Shown in pieces: positions 8,333-16,615 of a stretch of DNA of 64,000 nucleotides (position 1 is its first letter; every line of letters starts with the position of its first letter). The position numbers were made by a program, and so were the translations under genes. The DNA is taken from NCBI GenBank assembly GCA_039978895.1, contig JBDWAL010000033.1, positions 186,001 through 250,000 of the forward strand, given 5' to 3'. The stretch comes from Aliishimia sp039978895 (lineage in GTDB: Bacteria > Pseudomonadota > Alphaproteobacteria > Rhodobacterales > Rhodobacteraceae). The notes below the pieces were generated by a model. That model made no database searches. It was not told the DNA's origin and was given only the letters and a program-made list of their open reading frames with translations.

Positions 8333-9973
8333 TTAGTTGACGGGTTTTGCGTCTTCCGGATCGGTCTCATTTTGAGGTTTCTTGTCCTCAACACCCAGCG
8401 CGGACGATGCGATGCTGCCTAGGCCGCTTTCCATCGACAAACCCAACTCATCACCGAGTTTCTTCAGTGCTGGCATCTGCACGGCCATGCCCATGATGGA
8501 ATCGAGGGCTTGATTGACCACTGGTTTGTCGCCGCCAGAACCAGAACCGCCACCACTGACGCCACTACCCATGCCGCCAATTTGGTGGATTTTGATGCTG
8601 TCGATCTTTTCGGCGGGTTTGACCATCTCAGCCACGATTTCCGGCATTGCTTCGAGCCGCGCAAGGTCGACTTTCATCGCGATCAACGCATCCGATAGGG
8701 TGTTTTCTGCGTTTGTGATCGCCTGACGGCCTTCCGCTTCGGCAAGTAGGTCGGCCTTTTTAGCTGCGGCTCGGATCGTGATTGAGTCCGCTTCAGCTTG
8801 CGCTTCTTCGCGCAATGCGTCGGCGCGGTCCTGGGCTGCATCTTTTTCTGCTGCAGCCGACAGGCGGATGCGAGTGGCTTCACGTTCGGCTTCGCGCGAT
8901 GCTTCGATCAAGGCGATTCTCTTGGAGCGTTCGGCTTCTGCAACTTCGCGCGCGGTGGTGACGCTTTCGGTGGCTTTGGTGGCTTCTGCGCGGGCCAAAT
9001 CGGCGGATGCGCGTGCGCGGCTTTCTTCTTCGGACTTTTGCTGAATGATGATCTGGCGATCTTGTTCTGCGACCTCCAACTCACGTTCTTTCGCGATCTC
9101 AGCGGATTGGATGGATTCCTGACGTCTAATCCGCGCGCCTTCTTTTTCTTGCTCGGCTTGTTCTTGGCGTTGAGCAATTTCAGATTCTTGGGCGGCACGC
9201 AGGGTTTCGAGCTCTTGAATCTGTTCGATCTTGGCTTTTTCCTCGTCACGTTGAATGTTGAACTTCAAGCGTTCGGCTTCCATCGCGGCGCGGCGTACGG
9301 CTACGTCGGCATCTGCATCAATTTCAGCGCGTTCCTTTTTGGATTTGGCGATGACTTCTGCCAGTTTGCGCATACCGACCGCGTTAAAGGCGTTGTTTTC
9401 GTCCAATGCTTCAAACGGCGTTTGATCGAGCGCGGTCAGGGAAACCGATTCCAGTTCTAAACCGTTCTTCAAAAGGTCTTCGGACACAGCATTCTGAACT
9501 TCTTGGACGAACTCCGCACGGTTTTCGTGTAATTCGTCCATGCTCATCTGGGCGGCGACAGCACGTAGGCCGTCAACAAGCTTACCCTCAATCATTTCAC
9601 GCAACTGATCCACGTAGAAAGTCCGGTCGCCCAGCGTTTGTGCGGCGCGGCCGATACCTTCAACCGTGGCGTTCACGGAGACGTAGAATTCCACGCCAAC
9701 GTCCACGCGCATGCGATCCTTTGTGATCAAAGCGGCTTCAGCGTACCGCTGAACCTCAAGGCGCAAGGTCTTCATGTTTACGGGGCTTATTTCATGCAGC
9801 AGCGGGATCACAATTGTACCGCCATCCATGATGACTTTCTTGCCGCCAGCACCGGTTTTTACCAGTGACACCTCGCGGGTGGAGCGTCGATAGAGCCTGC
9901 CAAGAATGAGGCCAAGTAGGATGATGAAAGCAAGAATGCTGCCAATGATGATACCAAAGGTCTGAATGTCCAT
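8333..9973 (-). CDS. Flotillin family protein (YqiK-like)
   Basis: A 546-aa flotillin/SPFH membrane scaffold. An N-terminal transmembrane segment (IIIGSILAFIILLGLILGRL, residues 8-27) is followed by an SPFH/band-7 domain (about 35-210) and a long Ala/Glu-rich coiled coil (about 215-430), then a Gly/Ser-rich hinge (GSGVSGGGSGSGG) and a short C-terminal tail. Flotillins gather in ordered membrane patches and affect fluidity and complex assembly. The ribosome-binding site GGAGG is 9-10 nt before the ATG. It follows an NfeD-like gene by 63 bp, the common YqiJ-YqiK type pairing. Confidence 0.9.
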   Translation of the reverse strand: MDIQTFGIIIGSILAFIILLGLILGRLYRRSTREVSLVKTGAGGKKVIMDGGTIVIPLLHEISPVNMKTLRLEVQRYAEAALITKDRMRVDVGVEFYVSVNATVEGIGRAAQTLGDRTFYVDQLREMIEGKLVDGLRAVAAQMSMDELHENRAEFVQEVQNAVSEDLLKNGLELESVSLTALDQTPFEALDENNAFNAVGMRKLAEVIAKSKKERAEIDADADVAVRRAAMEAERLKFNIQRDEEKAKIEQIQELETLRAAQESEIAQRQEQAEQEKEGARIRRQESIQSAEIAKERELEVAEQDRQIIIQQKSEEESRARASADLARAEATKATESVTTAREVAEAERSKRIALIEASREAEREATRIRLSAAAEKDAAQDRADALREEAQAEADSITIRAAAKKADLLAEAEGRQAITNAENTLSDALIAMKVDLARLEAMPEIVAEMVKPAEKIDSIKIHQIGGMGSGVSGGGSGSGGDKPVVNQALDSIMGMAVQMPALKKLGDELGLSMESGLGSIASSALGVEDKKPQNETDPEDAKPVN

Positions 9974-10036
9974 GTGGGACGTCCTCCATGTTAAAAATGT
10001 TGTTTTGTGGGGCGCTACCCCAAGTATTGCGGCGAA

Positions 10037-10762
10037 TTAAAGGTCTGAAACTGCGATCAGACGATATCCGCCAATGCGGGCTTGTCGCATCACTAGAACT
10101 TCCGTCCCTTGTGGGATTTCAGCTTCGTCACGCAGGGGTTCTGCGCGCAGGTAATGCGTGTTGCCATGCCCGTCGATGATCCGGACTTCTGCGGGTTTAC
10201 CACGTGCAGCCGTGCCTTGGCTGACGATGCCTTTGCGGCGACCCAAAGAGCGTTCAGACAGCGCCGCACTTTCCGTTTTGGGAATAAAACGGGCAAACAC
10301 ACGGGCAAATCGTTTGGCAAAGCCGACCCCAAAGACACCAGAAATCAACACTGCAAGACTGGTTGGGAAGGCTGCGCCCGCCAGATTTTGCAAAAGCGTC
10401 TGCAAAATCAAACCTGTCAATCCAAAGCCCAAAAGCAGGGCTGCAAACCAGACCATGACGGGCGCCCTACTGATCCCGAGCCAATCGCCGGGGCCGTCCA
10501 TGGCACCGGGGAGCACATCGGGGGCTTCACCGAGATCGCCCAGCTCAAAGTCCAAGTCTGCATCGCCAAGATCTAACCCGTCGACACCGTCCAACCCTGC
10601 ATCCAGACCTACATCAAAGTCAGTATCCAGATCCAAATCCGCACCCATGCCAAAAAGGGTCCCACCCAATAAGGCAATTATCAATTCCAAGGCCATTAAT
10701 CCAAACAACAGACCAAGAGCGAAAGAAAAGGGCAGAAAGATTGGATCAAGAAATGTAGCCAT
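10037..10762 (-). CDS. NfeD/YqiJ-like membrane protein with OB fold
   Basis: A 241-aa protein with an N-terminal hydrophobic segment (PFSFALGLLFGLMALELIIA), an Asp/Leu/Gly-rich linker (residues about 40-85 with repeated DLD/GLD units), two further membrane segments (VWFAALLLGFGLTGLIL and a Val/Phe-rich one) and a C-terminal OB-like domain from about residue 165 (GIVSQGTAARGKPAEVRI). This matches the YqiJ/NfeD group that accompanies flotillins and is thought to assist their assembly. It is the first gene of the pair. Confidence 0.8.
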   Translation of the reverse strand: MATFLDPIFLPFSFALGLLFGLMALELIIALLGGTLFGMGADLDLDTDFDVGLDAGLDGVDGLDLGDADLDFELGDLGEAPDVLPGAMDGPGDWLGISRAPVMVWFAALLLGFGLTGLILQTLLQNLAGAAFPTSLAVLISGVFGVGFAKRFARVFARFIPKTESAALSERSLGRRKGIVSQGTAARGKPAEVRIIDGHGNTHYLRAEPLRDEAEIPQGTEVLVMRQARIGGYRLIAVSDL

Positions 10763-10949
10763 GAAGGTCCTTAGGATTGGATTGTATGCCGTGGTATACG
10801 TTATATTTAGGAACTCACGGCTTCGTTACAAGGGCGTGTGCTTCCAGATATGGGAATTTATTGCGTACTCACAACCGCATATTGGGCAGAACACACTTCT
10901 AAATCACCCGCTGCACAGATAAACGGGGATGAGATCAAAGGGGCATGTG

Positions 10950-12038
10950 ATGACAGCCATTCAACCGCAACCGGGTATCATGAAGATCGCACCATATCAG
11001 GGAGGCAAGGCCTCTTTGGAGGGTGTGAGCAATGTGGTGAAACTCAGTTCCAATGAAAACCCTCTGGGGCCAAGCCCTGCGGCGATTGAAGCCTATCAAA
11101 GGGCCGCGTCAGATTTGCATCGTTATCCATCTTCTGATCATGCGGGCTTGCGCGAAGCAATTGGTGAAATTCACGGGCTTGATCCTGCGCGAATTATCTG
11201 TGGCGCAGGTTCGGACGAGGTGCTTTGCTTTTTGTGCCAAGCTTATGCGGGTCCGGGCGATGAAATAATTTACACTGAACACGGCTTTGCGATGTATCGC
11301 ATCTATGGCTTAGGGGTCGGGGCAACGCCAATCAAAGTCCGCGAACATAATCGCGTCGTAGATGTGGACGCGATCTTGGAAGCTGTAACGCCTAAAACGC
11401 GACTTGTGTTTCTTGCAAACCCGAGCAATCCAACTGGCACGATGATCAACGCTGGAGATGTCGCGCGTTTGGCTGAAGCACTGCCCGAGAACTGCCTATT
11501 GGTGCTGGATGGTGCATATGCGGAATATGTCGAAGGTTATGATGGCGGAGCGGCGCTAGTTGAAGCGCGGGACAATGTTGTGATGACGCGAACCTTCTCT
11601 AAAATCTATGGGTTGGGTGCGTTGCGCATCGGCTGGGGGTATGCGCCTCAGGTGATCATTGACGTGCTGAACCGGATGCGCGGACCATTTAATGTGACCG
11701 CTTCGGCTTTGGCCGCTGCGGAAGCTGCCATTCGGGATGTGGCTTATACAGATCATTGCCGCGCACAAAATGCGCAGTGGCGCAGTTGGCTGGCCGAACA
11801 CTTAGCAGAATTGGGTGTTCCATCCGACATTTCGCTGACCAACTTCATTTTGGCCCGTTTCGCAGATGCCGCCGAAGCCGACGCATGCGAAGCGCATCTG
11901 TCATCAGAAGGGCTAATCGTGCGCAAAGTCGGCGGCTACGGTCTGTCCGACGCGTTGCGGATCACCGTCGGTGACGAGGCTGCGTGCCGCAGAGTTGTGG
12001 ACAGCGTTCGCGCATTCAAGAATGGGCCCGCAACATGA
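10950..12038 (+). CDS. hisC: Histidinol-phosphate aminotransferase
   Basis: A 362-aa PLP-dependent class I/II aminotransferase. Motifs: SSNENPLGPSP at the substrate end, NPSNPTGT, DGAYAEY and the PLP lysine in RTFSKIYGLGALRIGWG. The ATG at 10950 has AAAGGGG 6 nt upstream; an ATG at 10929 is closer to no good site. It overlaps tyrC by 4 bp (ATGA). In Zymomonas and other alphaproteobacteria a HisC homologue next to tyrC also transaminates aromatic 2-oxo acids, so a dual role in histidine and tyrosine/phenylalanine synthesis is likely here. Confidence 0.94.
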   Translation: MTAIQPQPGIMKIAPYQGGKASLEGVSNVVKLSSNENPLGPSPAAIEAYQRAASDLHRYPSSDHAGLREAIGEIHGLDPARIICGAGSDEVLCFLCQAYAGPGDEIIYTEHGFAMYRIYGLGVGATPIKVREHNRVVDVDAILEAVTPKTRLVFLANPSNPTGTMINAGDVARLAEALPENCLLVLDGAYAEYVEGYDGGAALVEARDNVVMTRTFSKIYGLGALRIGWGYAPQVIIDVLNRMRGPFNVTASALAAAEAAIRDVAYTDHCRAQNAQWRSWLAEHLAELGVPSDISLTNFILARFADAAEADACEAHLSSEGLIVRKVGGYGLSDALRITVGDEAACRRVVDSVRAFKNGPAT

Positions 12039-12952
12039 GCATATTGTACAAACGTGTGGCGTTAATTGGACTTGGATTGATCGCGGGATCGATGGCGTAT
12101 GCGATGCGGCGTGCAGGTGTTGCTGGAGAAATCGCAGGATATGCCCGATCCGTTGAAACGCGCGACACCGTTCGCGAGCTTGGGTTTTGTGATCAAGTTT
12201 GTGACAGTATAGCAGAGGTTTGCGAGGGCGCCGACCTTGTGGTTTTGGCTGTGCCTGTGGGTGTCATGGGCGATGTGGCCGCAGAAATTGGCCCCTACCT
12301 TGCGCCCGGCGCGACGGTAACGGACGTTGGCTCTGTCAAGCGAGATGTCATCGAAAAGGTGGGGCCAAATTTACCCGACCATGTACATTTTGTGCCAGCG
12401 CACCCTTTAGCCGGAACAGAACACAGCGGGCCAAATGCCGGGTTTGCAGAGTTGTTTGACCAAAGGTGGTGTTTGATTGTGCCGCCCGAAGGCACTGACA
12501 GAGATGCGGTTGCGCGTTTGCGGACTTACTGGGAAGCGCTTGGGTCTTATGTTGAGGAAATGGAGCCGGATCACCACGATTTGGTGTTGGCCGTGACAAG
12601 CCACGCGCCGCACTTGATTGCTTACACGATGGTTGGGGTCGCTGATGACTTGCGACGTGTCACAGACACAGAAGTGATCAAGTACTCGGCCGCTGGATTT
12701 CGGGATTTCACGCGGATCGCAGCAAGCGACCCGACGATGTGGCGTGATGTGTTCTTGACCAACAAAGAAGCAACGTTGGAAATCTTGGGACGGTTCACCG
12801 AAGAATTGTTCGCATTGCAACGGGCTATTCGAACAGGGGATGGTGATCATTTGTTCGACTATTTCACACGCACGCGGGCCATTCGCCGTAGCATCATTGA
12901 AGCCGGGCAAGACACGGATGCCCCAAACTTTGGACGGAACAAAAAGCCATGA
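12035..12952 (+). CDS. tyrC: Prephenate/arogenate dehydrogenase (TyrC)
   Basis: A 305-aa NAD-dependent dehydrogenase that oxidatively decarboxylates prephenate or arogenate for tyrosine synthesis. The N-terminal Rossmann motif is ALIGLGLIAGS (residues 8-18), followed by DVGSVK, HPLAGTEHSGP and the helical dimerisation half with SHAPHLIAYTMV. The ATG at 12035 overlaps the hisC stop and its own stop overlaps the ATG of the extensin-like gene (both ATGA), so all three are one translationally coupled operon. Confidence 0.95.
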   Translation: MSILYKRVALIGLGLIAGSMAYAMRRAGVAGEIAGYARSVETRDTVRELGFCDQVCDSIAEVCEGADLVVLAVPVGVMGDVAAEIGPYLAPGATVTDVGSVKRDVIEKVGPNLPDHVHFVPAHPLAGTEHSGPNAGFAELFDQRWCLIVPPEGTDRDAVARLRTYWEALGSYVEEMEPDHHDLVLAVTSHAPHLIAYTMVGVADDLRRVTDTEVIKYSAAGFRDFTRIAASDPTMWRDVFLTNKEATLEILGRFTEELFALQRAIRTGDGDHLFDYFTRTRAIRRSIIEAGQDTDAPNFGRNKKP

Positions 12953-13716
12953 AAGCTATGATATTCCTGGTGATGCTAGCAGGCGGCGGGTCGGCTGCCG
13001 AGTTAAACAGCTCGCTGCGTCCCGTCGCCCGTATCGTGCCCGTGGCTGTTGTTGCACAGTCGCAACCTGAACCCGCTCTTTTGCTGGCAACCGCTGACAT
13101 TAGTGTTCAAGCTGCAAGCCTGTCGCTGCGTCCGGCGTTGCGCCCTCGCAGTATTGAGCAAAAAGCGATGGCCAAAAGGCGCGAACAAAGACGCGGCGCT
13201 GTGTGTGGCGATGTAGACATTCAAGGTGAGGCCGTTGGCTTTGTGCCAGGACGGATAAACGGGTGCGGGATCAAGGATGCGGTGAAAATACGCGCGGTCT
13301 CTGGAATTTCTTTGTCGCAAGAGGCTGTTGTCGATTGCGGGACCGCCAAAGCACTGAAATCTTGGGTGAACAAAAGCGCCAAACCTGCGCTGCGCAATAC
13401 GGGTGGCGGCCTTAAGCAATTGAAGGTCGCGGCGCATTACGCGTGCCGGACGCGCAACAATCAAGCGGGCGGGAAAATCTCGGAACATGGGCGCGGACGG
13501 GCGATCGATATATCCGGCTTTCATTTGAACGATGGCAGTCTTGTCACCGTTCTAAAGGGGTGGAACGCGCCGTCGACATCCAAAGCGATGCGCAAAATGC
13601 ACAAGGATGCGTGCGGCCCCTTCGGGACTGTCCTTGGCCCTAATTCTGATCGGTTTCACAAAGACCATTTTCATTTTGACACTGCGCGATATCGAAGTGG
13701 CCCTTATTGCCGTTGA
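12949..13716 (+). CDS. Secreted extensin-like family protein
   Basis: A 255-aa exported protein. An N-terminal signal (MKAMIFLVMLAGGGSAAE) is followed by a basic linker and a C-terminal extensin-like domain (about 90-255): CGDVDIQGE, INGCGIKDAV, SWVNKSAKP, HYACRTRNN, ISEHGRGRAIDISGF and the terminal HKDHFHFDTARYR. The conserved His/Asp pattern (SEHGRGRAIDI and HFHFD) resembles the D-Ala-D-Ala carboxypeptidase/LAS metallopeptidase fold, which suggests peptidoglycan processing, though the family is uncharacterised. Cys residues suggest disulfides. It is the last gene of the hisC-tyrC operon. Confidence 0.85.
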   Translation: MKAMIFLVMLAGGGSAAELNSSLRPVARIVPVAVVAQSQPEPALLLATADISVQAASLSLRPALRPRSIEQKAMAKRREQRRGAVCGDVDIQGEAVGFVPGRINGCGIKDAVKIRAVSGISLSQEAVVDCGTAKALKSWVNKSAKPALRNTGGGLKQLKVAAHYACRTRNNQAGGKISEHGRGRAIDISGFHLNDGSLVTVLKGWNAPSTSKAMRKMHKDACGPFGTVLGPNSDRFHKDHFHFDTARYRSGPYCR

Positions 13717-13729
13717 TGTCCGAAGTCGG

Positions 13730-14731
13730 CTAGCGGATTTGGACGCGCGGTGCTGATCCGAGGGGAATAAACCCTAACCGGATCAAGCCGCTGTCCAATG
13801 TTAGAGTAACGTCAAGATCGTTGGTTTTACCAGAACCAGCCGCGAGACTGGACAAAACCCCCTGAGCGGTTTGTCTTAAGTCCGTTGGAAGTACGCCCGA
13901 AGTTTCCGCAATATCCAACATGGCTTCCCAGTTTTCCGCCCTGATGGTGATGTTCCCACTGACGATGCCCAGTGGATCCACATCCATGATCCCTTTGATG
14001 CGCAAACGGACGTCACCCCAATGAGCTTCCATGTTTTGAAGTTGGATATGTCGAGGTTGCGGGCGACGTTCTTCAAGGGCTTGTCTATCCCAAGGACGAT
14101 CAAAACGAATTTCACTTTTCACTTGGAAGGCTGTGAAGACAAGCGGCCAATCATCTGGGATCGCCAACGCGCCTCTTGGAACCGCGCCTGGGGTAAATTG
14201 GCCGATGTTTAGGGCAATATAATAGGTTTCTCGGATCTCGGTTTGTTGCATTCGAAGCTCTGACGCATCGCCTGCGATCAGCCCACCGTCTGGTCCGTCG
14301 ATGCGAAATGGGCCAGAGGTAAAGGACAAGTTTTCCAACTCAAGTTGAGGTCCAGGAGTAAGATTCAAATCTGCTTGGCTGGTATCTAAATGCAGCGCCA
14401 CCGTTTGTTCTGGCGTCGCGAAATTGATTGGCCCGTCTGGAAATAAGAGGCGGACATCACCCGGCCATATTGTTCTTAGAGCAAGTGTTAATTGATCCAA
14501 TTTGACAGCCAAACCTGTGTTGGGATCCGCAAAAGCGGGAGCCTCCAAAACGGTTCGTATCTCGTTAGGGAACCCTTCTGAGCGGATAGCTGAGACATCT
14601 GCCTGCCAGCCATCAGATCGCCGCGTGTCCAGCCAGTTTTGCAACCCGGATGTCACCGACACGCTCGCAAGCCCCCACCAGCCGCAATATAGCAGGGCAA
14701 GAAATACAAACAGCCAGAGTACCTTGCGCAT
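13730..14731 (-). CDS. DUF2125 family protein
   Basis: A 333-aa protein of the DUF2125 family, found in alphaproteobacteria. An N-terminal signal or anchor (RKVLWLFVFLALLYCGWWG) is followed by beta-rich sequence with the family hallmarks GLQNWLDTRRSDGWQA and GFPNEIRTVLEAP. No enzyme motif is visible; repeated amphipathic strands suggest an envelope protein. ATG 14731 is chosen; a GTG two codons earlier is also possible. It converges with the extensin gene, with 13 bp between stops. Confidence 0.8.
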   Translation of the reverse strand: MRKVLWLFVFLALLYCGWWGLASVSVTSGLQNWLDTRRSDGWQADVSAIRSEGFPNEIRTVLEAPAFADPNTGLAVKLDQLTLALRTIWPGDVRLLFPDGPINFATPEQTVALHLDTSQADLNLTPGPQLELENLSFTSGPFRIDGPDGGLIAGDASELRMQQTEIRETYYIALNIGQFTPGAVPRGALAIPDDWPLVFTAFQVKSEIRFDRPWDRQALEERRPQPRHIQLQNMEAHWGDVRLRIKGIMDVDPLGIVSGNITIRAENWEAMLDIAETSGVLPTDLRQTAQGVLSSLAAGSGKTNDLDVTLTLDSGLIRLGFIPLGSAPRVQIR

Positions 14732-14792
14732 TACCACCCTTTCGCTTTGCTTTACGCGGGTTTACAGGGGAAGAAACGAAAGGACCAGTGTG

Positions 14793-15335
14793 ATGGCGAT
14801 GTGGGTGTTTGGATATGGCAGCCTGTTGTGGAACCCCGGCTTTGAGGTCGCAGAGCAGGTCATTGCGCGACTTCCAGACTATGCGCGGTCGTTTTGTATG
14901 TGGTCAATCCATCACCGTGGTTCCGAAGAAAACCCGGGTCTTGTTCTCGCGCTCGACACGGTTTCTGGGGCATCATGTGAAGGCGTTGCGCTGCGGGTTG
15001 CTGACGGCGCAGAAGAGGCCACATTGGCTTATCTGCGTGAACGCGAGCTGATTTCGTCGGCTTATGAAGAGCATAACGTTAGTCTTGATCTGACCGACGG
15101 ACGGCAGGTCACTGCGATTGCTTATGTTATCAACCAAAATCACGAACAATATTGTGCTGGGATGGCCTTGGAAAAGCAGGCGCAAGTTATTGCGCATGCT
15201 GTTGGGGGAATGGGCGCAAATACGGAGTATTTGTTTAACACAGCAAGCCATTTACGCGGCATTGGGCTGGTTGACGGGGAACTGGACTGGTTGGTACGCC
15301 GCGTTAAAGCGATAGAAGGCAAAGAGACCACATAA
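14793..15335 (+). CDS. ChaC-like gamma-glutamylcyclotransferase
   Basis: A 180-aa ChaC-type enzyme that would cleave glutathione or gamma-glutamyl peptides to 5-oxoproline. The substrate-loop signature FGYGSLLWNPGF is at residues 6-17, followed by RSFCMWSIHHRG and GLVLALD, and the YLREREL...YEEH segment that supplies the conserved Glu. The ATG at 14793 is selected because the family starts just before the YGSL motif; the open frame upstream is unrelated to it. It is divergent from DUF2125, with 61 bp between starts. Confidence 0.88.
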   Translation: MAMWVFGYGSLLWNPGFEVAEQVIARLPDYARSFCMWSIHHRGSEENPGLVLALDTVSGASCEGVALRVADGAEEATLAYLRERELISSAYEEHNVSLDLTDGRQVTAIAYVINQNHEQYCAGMALEKQAQVIAHAVGGMGANTEYLFNTASHLRGIGLVDGELDWLVRRVKAIEGKETT

Positions 15336-15339
15336 ATTC

Positions 15340-15368
15340 TTGGCGTTTTGCTGTAGTTTTGGTGTAAT
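15340..15368 (+). promoter_or_regulatory. Candidate promoter of the channel/OmpA pair
   Basis: TTGGCG (15340-15345) and TGTAAT (15363-15368) are spaced by 17 bp and lie about 55 bp before the ExbB/MotA-like gene. TAATAT two bases further is an alternative -10. Support is only by sequence match. Confidence 0.35.
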
Positions 15369-15421
15369 ATTCGCGGACGATCACAAGAAAAGCGCCCGGA
15401 TCAACCGGGTTGGAGCAGAAA

Positions 15422-16612
15422 ATGGCGAAAGCGGAGCGCAAAGCCCGACCACAATTCTCGCAACCTGTGCGGCAGATCACCCTGATGCTATTGTCGCTGG
15501 GCTTGAGCGGCTTTGGCGCGGTGTTGGCGTTACCCAGCGTGTTGCCCGTGTTCCAAGCGAACCCGTACCTGAATGGGTTTATCCTGTTTGTGTTCCTTCT
15601 GGGTGTGATCACTTGTTTTTGGCAGTTGGCGCAATTGATCGTCTCTGTGCGCTGGATCGAAAGGTTCGCCGCAGATGCTGCAGACCACGGCAAGGCGCCA
15701 CAGATGTTGGCCCCCTTGGCGACTTTGTTGCGGTCGCGTGGCGCGCGCTCACAGATCAATTCGTCTTCCACGCGATCGATCCTTGATTCAGTTGCCCAAC
15801 GCATTGATGAGGCGCGCGAAATTACGCGCTACATTGTGAACCTTCTGATTTTCTTGGGTCTCCTGGGTACGTTTTACGGCCTTGCCACAACGGTTCCTGC
15901 CGTTGTCGACACAATCCGCAGTCTTGCACCGCAAGAAGGTGAAGGCGGCGTCGATGTGTTTAATCGTCTGATGGTTGGCCTTGAGGCGCAGTTGGGTGGC
16001 ATGGGCGTGGCCTTCGCGTCCTCGCTCCTTGGACTTGCGGGCTCTTTGGTTGTGGGGCTGCTGGAACTGTTTGCGAGCCACGGTCAGAACCGTTTTTACC
16101 GCGAACTCGAAGAATGGTTGAGCACGATCACGCGTGTTGGCTTTGCGTCCGGCGAAGAAGGTAGCAGTGGTGAAAGCGGTGCTATAGCTGGTATGATGGA
16201 CCACATGGCCGAGCAGATGGAAAGCCTGCAGCAGATGTTCACACAGTCGGATGTGAGCCGCTCAATGTTGGAGGAAAAGCTAGGTCGCCTCGCAGATGCC
16301 GTAAGTCAATTGGCAGACAAATCCGACACGGGGGGCGGTGCATCCGAAGCTCTGAGCCGTGTAGCTGACGGGCAGGAAAAACTGGTTGAGTTGTTCGCCG
16401 CACAAGGCCCCGGCGATGGGATTGACGCGGAAAGCCGAATGCGGTTGCGCTCTATTGATGTGCAAATGTTAAGGATTTTGGAAGAAATAAGCGCGGGGCG
16501 TCAGGAAAGTATGACAGAACTGCGCGGAGACCTGAATTCCCTGATCAAGGTGATGCAGGGCGAGAGAGCACAGCCACGCAAGCTGCGCGCGAAATCTGGG
16601 CCGGAAAGCTAA
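15422..16612 (+). CDS. MotA/TolQ/ExbB-like proton channel protein
   Basis: A 396-aa inner-membrane protein. Four hydrophobic segments lie near residues 20-43, 50-73, 137-160 and 195-222; the last two, IVNLLIFLGLLGTFYGLA and VAFASSLLGLAGSLVVGLLE, carry the MotA/TolQ/ExbB signature for a proton-driven stator. The C-terminal 170 residues are cytoplasmic, Glu/Gln-rich and probably helical. The ATG at 15422 has GGAG 8 nt upstream, preferred to a TTG at 15410. Three bases separate it from its OmpA-domain partner, so together they would form a stator-like complex; no flagellar or Tol genes are adjacent. Confidence 0.85.
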   Translation: MAKAERKARPQFSQPVRQITLMLLSLGLSGFGAVLALPSVLPVFQANPYLNGFILFVFLLGVITCFWQLAQLIVSVRWIERFAADAADHGKAPQMLAPLATLLRSRGARSQINSSSTRSILDSVAQRIDEAREITRYIVNLLIFLGLLGTFYGLATTVPAVVDTIRSLAPQEGEGGVDVFNRLMVGLEAQLGGMGVAFASSLLGLAGSLVVGLLELFASHGQNRFYRELEEWLSTITRVGFASGEEGSSGESGAIAGMMDHMAEQMESLQQMFTQSDVSRSMLEEKLGRLADAVSQLADKSDTGGGASEALSRVADGQEKLVELFAAQGPGDGIDAESRMRLRSIDVQMLRILEEISAGRQESMTELRGDLNSLIKVMQGERAQPRKLRAKSGPES

Positions 16613-16615
16613 GCC

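Noticed and set aside
8798..9460. Forward ORF of 220 aa opposite the flotillin gene
   Set aside because: It is a mirror of the coiled-coil codon bias (Phe/Gly/Cys-rich), has no ribosome-binding site and no family features.
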